DNA of 5,446 bases, from the NCBI GenBank assembly GCA_027044005.1, contig JALUDK010000078.1, positions 1 to 5,446 of the forward strand. The letters run 5' to 3'. Position 1 is the first letter of the stretch, and each line of letters opens with the position of its first letter. Shown here piece by piece: positions 1-4,850 of the stretch. The translations under genes and the position numbers were made by a program. Below the pieces are notes generated by a model, which saw only the letters and a list, made by a program, of their open reading frames with translations, ran no database searches and was not told the DNA's origin. The stretch is from Acidilobaceae archaeon (GTDB lineage: Archaea > Thermoproteota > Thermoprotei_A > Sulfolobales > Acidilobaceae).

Positions 1-2
1 GC

Positions 3-80
3 CACACCACCAAGATAGTCCAGCACGGCGAGCCAGGACTCAAGGCGACGAGGAGCAGCCTGCACGTGGCATCCAAGTAG
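3..80 (+). CDS. rpsS: 30S ribosomal protein S19 (archaeal S19p/uS19), 3' end only
   Basis: The window opens inside this gene; only the last 25 codons and the TAG stop are present, the first complete codon being at position 3. The readable tail carries the pattern HGEPGLKATRSS followed by LHVASK, matching the conserved end of archaeal and eukaryotic S19/S15e (G-x-G/K-ATRSS then a short basic tail). S19 lies in the head of the small subunit near S13. The call is supported by position: S19 directly precedes L22 and S3 in archaeal S10-type clusters. The gap to the L22 start is 12 bases and holds the L22 ribosome binding site. The very short fragment is the only limit on confidence. Confidence 0.9.
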   Translation, partial: HTTKIVQHGEPGLKATRSSLHVASK

Positions 81-92
81 GGGTGAGTAGCG

Positions 93-566
93 GTGCCTAG
101 GTGGAGCTATAGCTACAAGGTGAGGGACGAGTCAAAAATAGCCAAGGCGATGGTGTGGGACGCCCCCGTGCACGTGAAGGTCATGAGGGAGGTAGCTGAG
201 GCCATAAAGGGTATGAGGGTAGACGAGGCCAAGAGGTTCCTAGAGGCGGTCATAGAGAAGAAGGAGGCAGTCCCGTTCAGGAGGGCCCACGGAAAGCAGG
301 CCCACCGGAGGGGGCTAGGAGCGAAGTGGGGCTGGCCAGCGGGCAGGTACCCGGTGAAGGCGGCCAAGATAATGCTCAGGCTCCTAAACAACGTGGAGAA
401 CAATGCGGAGAACAAGGGCCTAGAGGTGGAGAAGCTCAGGATAATACACGTGGGGGTCCACAAGGGCCTCACCCTCAAGAGGTGGATGCCCAGGGCCTAC
501 GGGAGGGCATCCCCCAAGTACAAGACCCACAGCCACGTGGAGATCATAGTAGCCCAGGAGGGGTGA
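93..566 (+). CDS. rplV: 50S ribosomal protein L22 (L22p/uL22)
   Basis: A 157-residue protein, the expected size for archaeal L22, which is longer than the bacterial form. L22 binds 23S rRNA and helps line the peptide exit tunnel with L4. Recognisable parts are the archaeal N-terminus (WSYSYKV near residue 4), a long basic segment from about residue 62 to 95 (PFRRAHGKQ, then GWPAGRYPVKAAK), and the C-terminal family signature RAYGRASPKYKTHSHVEI at about 134-151. The GTG start is chosen because GGTGA (82-86) lies 6 bases upstream and the N-terminus matches the family. It follows S19 and precedes S3, the usual order. Nothing looks truncated. Confidence 0.96.
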   Translation: MPRWSYSYKVRDESKIAKAMVWDAPVHVKVMREVAEAIKGMRVDEAKRFLEAVIEKKEAVPFRRAHGKQAHRRGLGAKWGWPAGRYPVKAAKIMLRLLNNVENNAENKGLEVEKLRIIHVGVHKGLTLKRWMPRAYGRASPKYKTHSHVEIIVAQEG

Positions 567-572
567 TGACAG

Positions 573-1277
573 GTGTCTAGGATAAAGAAGATGTTCCTGA
601 GGCAGTCGATCCTCAAGGCAAAGGTAGACGAGTACCTAGCCCAGAACTTCTACGAGGCAGGCTACAGCGGGGCATTCATAATACAATCAGGCCTAGGAAC
701 CAGGGTACACATCTACGCCGAGAGGCCAGCCCTGATAATTGGAAGACGTGGCGCGACAGTCAGGAGGCTACAGGACATACTAAGCACAGTCTTCGGCCTA
801 GAGAACCCCCAGATAACGGTGAGCCAGCCAGACAACCCAGAGCTCGACGCCAGGATACAGGCATTCAGGATAGCAAGGTCCATAGAGAGGGGCTACCACT
901 TCAGGAGGGTAGCCTTCGCCGCCCTAAGGAGGATAATGAACAACGGGGCAGTCGGCGTGGAGGTGACGATAAGCGGGAAGCTGACGAGCGAGAGGGCCAG
1001 GTTCGAGAAGTACAAGGCCGGGAAGGTCTACAAGGCCGGCCAAGTGGTAGACGAGCTAGTAGACAGGGCAGTGGCGCACGCAAAACTGCCCAAGGGGATT
1101 ATAGGAGTAGAAGTCATAATAGTAAAGCCCGGAGTCACACCGGACCACATAAGGATAAAGAGCCCCGAGGAGGTCAAAGGCTTCATAGAGTCCCTAAGAG
1201 AGGAGATGATGGAGGAGCCCCTGCCAGACGAGCTAAAGGAGATGATAGAGGAGGTGAAGGAGGGTGGCGAAGCATAA
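573..1277 (+). CDS. rpsC: 30S ribosomal protein S3 (S3p/uS3)
   Basis: A 234-residue protein with the two-part S3 layout. The N-terminal KH type-2 RNA-binding domain has its GxxG loop at residues 57-60 (GRRG, in the run ALIIGRRGATVRRLQ). The C-terminal S3 domain includes IERGYHFRRVAFAALRRIM around residues 104-122 and GVEVTISGKL near 128. S3 sits at the mRNA entry side of the small-subunit head. The last 37 or so residues are rich in Glu and Lys, an acidic tail of the kind common in archaeal S3. The GTG start is supported by GGTGA (562-566) 6 bases upstream, within the end of the L22 gene. The 3' end overlaps the L29 gene by 14 bases, suggesting coupled translation. Confidence 0.97.
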   Translation: MSRIKKMFLRQSILKAKVDEYLAQNFYEAGYSGAFIIQSGLGTRVHIYAERPALIIGRRGATVRRLQDILSTVFGLENPQITVSQPDNPELDARIQAFRIARSIERGYHFRRVAFAALRRIMNNGAVGVEVTISGKLTSERARFEKYKAGKVYKAGQVVDELVDRAVAHAKLPKGIIGVEVIIVKPGVTPDHIRIKSPEEVKGFIESLREEMMEEPLPDELKEMIEEVKEGGEA

Positions 1278-1476
1278 GGTCAAGGCGAAGGAGCTAAGGC
1301 AGATGAGCAGGGAGGAGAGGGAGAAGCTCCTCCAAGAATTCCGATCAGAACTAGTAATACTAAGGCACAAGGCGGCAGTGGGGGGCCTAGAGAGCCCCGG
1401 CAGGCTCAGGGAGCTCAAGAGGAACATAGCCAGGATACTAACAATAAACAGGGAGGAAGAGCTGGGTAAAAAGTGA
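1264..1476 (+). CDS. rpmC: 50S ribosomal protein L29 (L29p/uL29)
   Basis: A 70-residue, highly charged helical protein, typical of L29, a two-helix hairpin near the tunnel exit where signal recognition particle and nascent-chain factors dock. Family features visible are the ELRQMSREEREKLLQEFRSEL helix (residues 10-30), the turn GGLESPGRLRELKR (40-53) and the closing NIARILTI motif (54-61). The GTG start overlaps the end of S3 in another frame by 14 bases; GGTGA at 1253-1257, inside S3, lies 6 bases upstream of it. The stop overlaps the Rnp1 start as GTGA. Order S3-L29-Rnp1-S17 is the standard archaeal arrangement. Confidence 0.95.
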   Translation: MAKHKVKAKELRQMSREEREKLLQEFRSELVILRHKAAVGGLESPGRLRELKRNIARILTINREEELGKK

Positions 1477-1754
1477 GGATCACAAGGAGAAACCTAGCCA
1501 ACCACCCACTCATAGGACTCAAAGCCCGGATCCTTTCCTACCCCGACCCCACGATAAGGGGGCTAGAGGGAACCATAACAGGGGACAACAGGAGAACCCT
1601 AACCCTAGACACCGGCGGCCGCGAGGTCCTAATCCTGAAGGCCCACGCCATCCTCCTAATAGAAATCCCCGGAGGGGGATGGGCCAGGGTGAAGGGAGAG
1701 TTATTAACCGGTACCCCGCCGGATCGGGCTAAGAGGATACTGAGGGGTAGGTAG
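1473..1754 (+). CDS. rnp1: Ribonuclease P protein component 1 (Rpp29/Pop4 homologue)
   Basis: A 93-residue protein matching archaeal Rpp29, which folds as an Sm-like barrel, pairs with Rpp21 and supports the RNA subunit of RNase P in cutting the 5' leader from pre-tRNAs. Visible family features are HPLIGLKARIL (residues 11-21), GLEGTITG (30-37), TLTLD (42-46), a lysine at 57 before the next strand, and the ending VKGELLTG then PPDR (73-85). As I recall the family, the usual DET after the GxV strand reads GDN here, and the R of the C-terminal RPxDR motif is Thr81. The gene begins with GTG overlapping the L29 stop by 4 bases; the upstream binding site is weak (GGGT at 1464-1467), so translation probably depends on coupling. 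Location between L29 and S17 is strong independent support. Confidence 0.93.
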   Translation: MRITRRNLANHPLIGLKARILSYPDPTIRGLEGTITGDNRRTLTLDTGGREVLILKAHAILLIEIPGGGWARVKGELLTGTPPDRAKRILRGR

Positions 1755-1757
1755 GCG

Positions 1758-2105
1758 GTGCCAGCCCTGAAAGAGGTGAAGAACCTCAAGATACCCGGCG
1801 TGAAGCCGCCGGAGGAGAAGTGTAACGACCCAAACTGCCCCTGGCACGGGACGCTCAAGGTTAGGGGCATCATAATGGAGGGCGTAGTAGACAAGGCAAG
1901 GGCCAGGAGGACGGTAGTTGTAAGGCACGACTACCTATACTACGACCGGAAGTACAAGAGGTACGAGAGGAGGAGCAAGAGGATACACGCCCACCTCCCA
2001 GACTGCATAAAAGTCTCGGAGGGAGACATAGTCGTAGTCGGAGAGACAAGGCCCATATCAAAGACGGTTAAATTCGTAGTGCTAGGGGTAAAGAGGAGGG
2101 TGTAG
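1758..2105 (+). CDS. rpsQ: 30S ribosomal protein S17 (S17p/uS17)
   Basis: A 115-residue protein of the archaeal S17 type, which has an N-terminal extension absent from bacterial S17. The extension carries CNDPNCPWHGTLKVRG (about residues 22-37), with Cys22, Cys27 and His30 visible and another cysteine at 83 in LPDC. The OB-fold core follows, including VVRHDYLYYDRKYKRYERR (about 54-72), the AHLPDCIKVSEGDIV segment (78-92) and ETRPISKTVKFVVL (96-109). S17 is a primary 16S rRNA binder in the body of the small subunit. The GTG start lies 3 bases after the Rnp1 stop; GAGGGGT at 1742-1748, within Rnp1, is the likely binding site. No oddities seen. Confidence 0.95.
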   Translation: MPALKEVKNLKIPGVKPPEEKCNDPNCPWHGTLKVRGIIMEGVVDKARARRTVVVRHDYLYYDRKYKRYERRSKRIHAHLPDCIKVSEGDIVVVGETRPISKTVKFVVLGVKRRV

Positions 2106-2109
2106 CAGG

Positions 2110-2532
2110 ATGCCAAAGAAGAAGAAGTACGGGGCAGTACTATCCAGGTTCGGCGTGAACAGGGGCCTCCAAGTAGGCTCCTACGTCACAGTCGCCGACA
2201 ACAGCGGGGCAAAGGAGGTGATGATAATCAACGTTCCACTATTCAAGACAAGGCTAAGACAGCTACCAGCCGCGGGAGTAGGAGACCTGGTAGTCGTAAC
2301 AGTGAAGAAGGGCACACCCCAGGTAAGGAGGCAGGTAATGTACGCCGTGGTGATAAGGCAGAGGCGCCCATTCAGGAGGAGCGACGGCACATGGGTCTCC
2401 TTCGAGGACAACGCCGTGGTGATAGTAAACCAGGACGGCACGCCCAGGGGAAGCGAGATCAGGGGCCCCGTAGCTAGGGAGGCAGCCGACAGGTGGCCAA
2501 GGATAGCAAAGCTAGCCACAATAATAATATAG
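2110..2532 (+). CDS. rplN: 50S ribosomal protein L14 (L14p/uL14)
   Basis: A 140-residue protein, close to the usual archaeal length. L14 lies on the subunit interface of the large subunit and contributes to bridges with 16S rRNA. The five-stranded barrel is easily recognised: GSYVTVADNSGAKEVMIINV (residues 23-42), GVGDLVVVTVKKGTPQVRRQ (56-75), AVVIRQRRPFRR (79-90), FEDNAVVIVNQDGTPRGSEI (98-117) and GPVAREAADRWPRIAKLA (119-136). The N-terminal lysine run (MPKKKK) is an archaeal-type extension. The ATG start is served by GGAGGGTG at 2095-2102, 7 bases upstream within the S17 end. Four bases separate it from S17. Confidence 0.97.
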   Translation: MPKKKKYGAVLSRFGVNRGLQVGSYVTVADNSGAKEVMIINVPLFKTRLRQLPAAGVGDLVVVTVKKGTPQVRRQVMYAVVIRQRRPFRRSDGTWVSFEDNAVVIVNQDGTPRGSEIRGPVAREAADRWPRIAKLATIII

Positions 2533-2546
2533 GAGGGTGACGGGCC

Positions 2547-2939
2547 ATGGCGAGGCTAACACTGAGCAGGCAGCCCAGGAAACAGAGGAGAGCCTACTAC
2601 AGGGCCCCCCTCCACAGGAGGCAGAAGCTGGTGACCGCAACCCTAAGCAGGGAGCTAAGGGAGAAGTACGGGGTCAGGAGACTACCCGTCAGGAAGGGGG
2701 ACAAGGTAAGGATCATGAGGGGCGACTTCAAGGGTCACGAGGGCGAGGTTGTAGAGGTTGACCTGAAGAGGTACGCCATCTATGTTGACGGGGCAACAAT
2801 AAAGAAGGCAGACGGCACACCCGTCTTCAGGCCAATACACCCATCAAACGTCATGATAGTACAGCTAAAGCTAGACGACAAGTGGAGGCAGAAGCTTATA
2901 GAGCGCAGGGGAGGCAAGAAGGAGGAGGCTGGTGAGTAA
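2547..2939 (+). CDS. rplX: 50S ribosomal protein L24 (L24p/uL24)
   Basis: A 130-residue protein of the archaeal/eukaryotic L24 (L26e) type. The N-terminal basic part (SRQPRKQRRAYYRAPLHRRQ, residues 7-26) precedes a KOW domain at about 48-75, with VRKGDKVRIMRGDFKGHEG and then VVEVDLKR as its two strands. After it come the family elements TIKKADGTPVFRPIHPSNVMIV (about 84-105). L24 is an early assembly protein binding the 5' domain of 23S rRNA near the tunnel exit. ATG is preceded by GGTGA (2536-2540) with a 6-base spacer. The stop TAA shares one base with the ATG of S4e (TAATG). The Lys/Glu-rich last ten residues are a flexible tail. Confidence 0.96.
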   Translation: MARLTLSRQPRKQRRAYYRAPLHRRQKLVTATLSRELREKYGVRRLPVRKGDKVRIMRGDFKGHEGEVVEVDLKRYAIYVDGATIKKADGTPVFRPIHPSNVMIVQLKLDDKWRQKLIERRGGKKEEAGE

Positions 2940-3700
2940 TGGCAAGGATGGGAGGGCAGCGGAGGCTAAGGGCACTAGCAGCCCCCAAGTTCTGGCCCAT
3001 ACTCAGGAAGCACTACAAGTGGACAGTCAAGCCGAGGCCAGGCCCCCACCCAGCCGAGAGGAGCCTACCACTACTACTCATAGTCAGAAACGTCCTAGGC
3101 TACGCAGAGACGGCCAGAGAGGCTAGGAAGCTGATAAGCGAGGGCCACTTCAAGGTAGACGGGAGGGTCAGGAAGGACTACAAGTACCCCGTAGGATTCA
3201 TGGACGTAATAGAGGTGGTGGACACCGGGGAGACGTACAGGTTCCTCCCCTACCCAGTCAAGTACTTCAAGCTACACCCCATACCACGGGAGGAGGCCCA
3301 GATAAAGCCGGTCAGGATAGAGAACAAGACTACTGTCAGGGGAGGCCACATACAGCTCAACCTCCACGACGGGAGGAACATACTAGTCAAGGTCAAGGAC
3401 CCGAGGAACCCCGTCGAGGACACATACAAGACCATGGACACGCTAGTAATAACACTCCCAGGACAAGAGGTCAAGGACCACCTAAAGTTCGGGGAGAAGA
3501 TGCTATCCATAATCATAGGAGGCAGGAACGTGGGCAGGGTAGGGAGAATCGTGTCAATCCAGAGGGGATGGGGGAGGAAGAGGAGCATAGTAACAATAGA
3601 GGACGCCACAGGCAACCTATTCCAGACAAGCCTAGACTACATACTAGTTATAGGCTCAGAGAAGCCAGTCATATCGCTACCGGAGGGTGCGTGGAAGTGA
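2939..3700 (+). CDS. rps4e: 30S ribosomal protein S4e (eS4)
   Basis: A 253-residue protein found in archaea and eukaryotes but not bacteria, hence a strong domain-of-life marker here. The N-terminus MARMGGQRRLRALAAP is followed by an S4-type RNA-binding domain (about 43-91: SLPLLLIVRNVL, ARKLISEGHFKVDGRVRKD, YPVGFMDVIEV). The central domain contains TYRFLPYPVKYFKLHPI (99-115), and a KOW motif lies near the C-terminus at about 194-207 (GGRNVGRVGRIVSI). The ATG overlaps the L24 stop by one base; GGAGGAGG (2921-2928) lies 10 bases upstream. A second ATG at codon 4 (2948) cannot be excluded as the start. The stop overlaps the L5 start as GTGA. Confidence 0.96.
   Translation: MARMGGQRRLRALAAPKFWPILRKHYKWTVKPRPGPHPAERSLPLLLIVRNVLGYAETAREARKLISEGHFKVDGRVRKDYKYPVGFMDVIEVVDTGETYRFLPYPVKYFKLHPIPREEAQIKPVRIENKTTVRGGHIQLNLHDGRNILVKVKDPRNPVEDTYKTMDTLVITLPGQEVKDHLKFGEKMLSIIIGGRNVGRVGRIVSIQRGWGRKRSIVTIEDATGNLFQTSLDYILVIGSEKPVISLPEGAWK
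3682..3689 (+). promoter_or_regulatory. Ribosome binding site fixing the L5 start
   Basis: GGAGGGTG, inside the end of the S4e gene, lies 7 bases before GTG 3697 but only 1 base before the in-frame GTG 3691. The spacing therefore favours 3697 as the L5 start, which also gives the usual archaeal N-terminus. Confidence 0.7.
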
Positions 3701-4260
3701 GCCTGCCCATACCACCAGAGGAGGTCTCAAGGATACTAGACGACTGGAACAAGCACCCCATGAGGAAGCCAAGGATCGCCAAGGTAACCGTAAACATAGG
3801 AATAGGATACAGCGGAGAGAGGCTACAAAACGCGGCTAGGGTACTAGAGGAGCTAACAGGCCAGAAGCCATCATTCAGGAAGGCAAAGAGGACGATAAGA
3901 GCCTTCGGGGTCAGGAGGGGAGAGAACATCGCAGTCATGGTAACACTCAGGGGCGAGAGGGCAACCGAGTTCCTAAAGAAAGCCCTAGAGGCGGTGGGCT
4001 ACAGGCTCAAAGCCTCTAGCATAGACGAGCACGGCAACATAGCATTCGGAATAGAGGAGCACATCCTAATACCAGGGGTAAAGTACGACCCAGAAGTCGG
4101 TATCCTAGGCATGGACGTAGCCATAACAATAGAGAGGCCAGGCCACAGGATAGTAAGGAGGAAGAGGCAGAGGAAGACACACATACCCAGGAGGCACCGG
4201 GTCACCAGGGAGGAGACCATGATACTATTAAACCAGCTATTCGGAGTACGCTTCATATAA
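3697..4260 (+). CDS. rplE: 50S ribosomal protein L5 (L5p/uL5)
   Basis: A 187-residue protein, the usual archaeal size; L5 binds 5S rRNA in the central protuberance and contacts tRNA and S13. Family features are NKHPMRKPRIAKVTVNIGIG (18-37), ELTGQKPSFRKAKRTIRAFGVRRGE (52-76), FGIEEHILIPGVKYDPEVGILGMDV (117-141), then ITIERPGHRI and a basic segment to the C-terminal NQLFGVRF. The open frame extends upstream to an ATG at 3568, but that extra 43-residue stretch lies wholly over S4e, is unlike any L5 N-terminus, and lacks a sensible binding site. GTG 3697 gives MSLPIPPEEVSRILDDW and a 4-base GTGA overlap with the S4e stop, the same junction as L29/Rnp1. Confidence 0.95.
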   Translation: MSLPIPPEEVSRILDDWNKHPMRKPRIAKVTVNIGIGYSGERLQNAARVLEELTGQKPSFRKAKRTIRAFGVRRGENIAVMVTLRGERATEFLKKALEAVGYRLKASSIDEHGNIAFGIEEHILIPGVKYDPEVGILGMDVAITIERPGHRIVRRKRQRKTHIPRRHRVTREETMILLNQLFGVRFI

Positions 4261-4261
4261 C

Positions 4262-4268
4262 GGAGGTG
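4262..4268 (+). promoter_or_regulatory. Ribosome binding site of S14
   Basis: GGAGGTG in the 17-base gap between L5 and S14 lies 9 bases before ATG 4278. An in-frame GTG at 4266 sits inside this element, so it is unlikely to be the start; ATG 4278 gives the normal MGKF... N-terminus. Confidence 0.7.
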
Positions 4269-4277
4269 GCAACAGGG

Positions 4278-4442
4278 ATGGGGAAGTTCAGGCCCATAAA
4301 GCCCAAGAGGATGGGAAGGGGAGCCCAGCGCTGCATGAGGTGCGGCACAAGGGACGCGGTCATACAGAAGTACGGCATATACCTATGCCGGCAGTGCTTC
4401 AGGGAGGTAGCACCACTACTAGGATTCAGGAAGTATAGGTGA
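4278..4442 (+). CDS. rpsN: 30S ribosomal protein S14, zinc-ribbon type (S14p/uS14)
   Basis: A 54-residue gene read directly from the sequence. The protein begins MGKFRPIKPKRMGRG and carries two CxxC pairs, Cys19/Cys22 (CMRC) and Cys37/Cys40 (CRQC), which form a zinc ribbon. Between and after them are IQKYGIYLCRQCFREVA and the ending GFRKYR, the hallmark of archaeal S14 (eukaryotic S29). S14 sits in the small-subunit head next to S3 and S19. All four zinc ligands are intact, so it is the C+ form. It lies 17 bases after L5 and 6 bases before S8, the standard L5-S14-S8 order. Because it is so short, automatic gene calls with a 60-codon cutoff will miss it. Confidence 0.97.
   Translation: MGKFRPIKPKRMGRGAQRCMRCGTRDAVIQKYGIYLCRQCFREVAPLLGFRKYR
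4438..4442 (+). promoter_or_regulatory. Ribosome binding site supporting the first S8 ATG
   Basis: GGTGA formed by the last S14 codons and stop lies 6 bases before ATG 4449. A second in-frame ATG at 4455 would suit the nearby GAGGAG (4441-4446) with 8 bases of spacing, so it is a possible alternative. The 6-base GGTGA spacing repeated at four other genes in the window, and the family N-terminus, favour 4449. Confidence 0.6.
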
Positions 4443-4448
4443 GGAGCC

Positions 4449-4850
4449 ATGACCATGCAGGACACCCTAGCCAACGCCCTCGCGACACTCCAGAACGCCG
4501 AGATGAGGGGCAGGACCGAGACGGTGATAATGCCAGCCTCAAAGCTAATAGCAGCGGTACTCAGAGTCCTGCAGAGGGAAGGCTACATAGGCGAGTTCGA
4601 ATACATAGACGACGGCAGGTGGGGCAAGTTCAGGGTACAACTCCTAGGCAGGATAAACAAGGTCGGGGTAGTAAAGCCCAGGGTATCAGTAAGCTACAGA
4701 GAGCTCACCAGGCTACCCGAGTCCCTCAAGAAGTACCTGGCAAGCAGGGATATAGGAGTCCTCATAATATCAACCAGCCAGGGAGTTATGACCCACAGGG
4801 AGGCAATGGAGAAGAGGATAGGAGGAGTAGTCATAGCATACGTCTACTAA
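4449..4850 (+). CDS. rpsH: 30S ribosomal protein S8 (S8p/uS8)
   Basis: A 133-residue protein, the normal archaeal S8 length. S8 is a primary binder of the 16S rRNA central domain and in many organisms also controls its own operon. Family features are the N-terminal DTLANALATLQNAE helix (residues 5-18, usually DPLANAL, so Pro is replaced by Thr), MPASKLIAAVLRVLQREGYIGEFEYIDD (27-54), the central VKPRVSVSYREL (75-86), and the C-terminal signature STSQGVMTHREAMEKRIGG (107-125) ending in AYVY. The gene follows S14 by 6 bases. Unusually, no L6 gene follows: its TAA stop overlaps by 4 bases the stop of a gene on the other strand. Confidence 0.97.
   Translation: MTMQDTLANALATLQNAEMRGRTETVIMPASKLIAAVLRVLQREGYIGEFEYIDDGRWGKFRVQLLGRINKVGVVKPRVSVSYRELTRLPESLKKYLASRDIGVLIISTSQGVMTHREAMEKRIGGVVIAYVY

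Noticed and set aside
2537..3126. Overlapping + strand frames within L24 (2537-2761) and S4e (2932-3126).
   Set aside because: Both are shadows of clear ribosomal genes, with biased Gly/Gln/Arg/Pro composition and no recognisable domain.
3568..3696. An upstream extension of L5 starting at ATG 3568.
   Set aside because: The extra 43 residues lie entirely over S4e in another frame and do not resemble any L5; GTG 3697 has a well-spaced binding site and the normal N-terminus.
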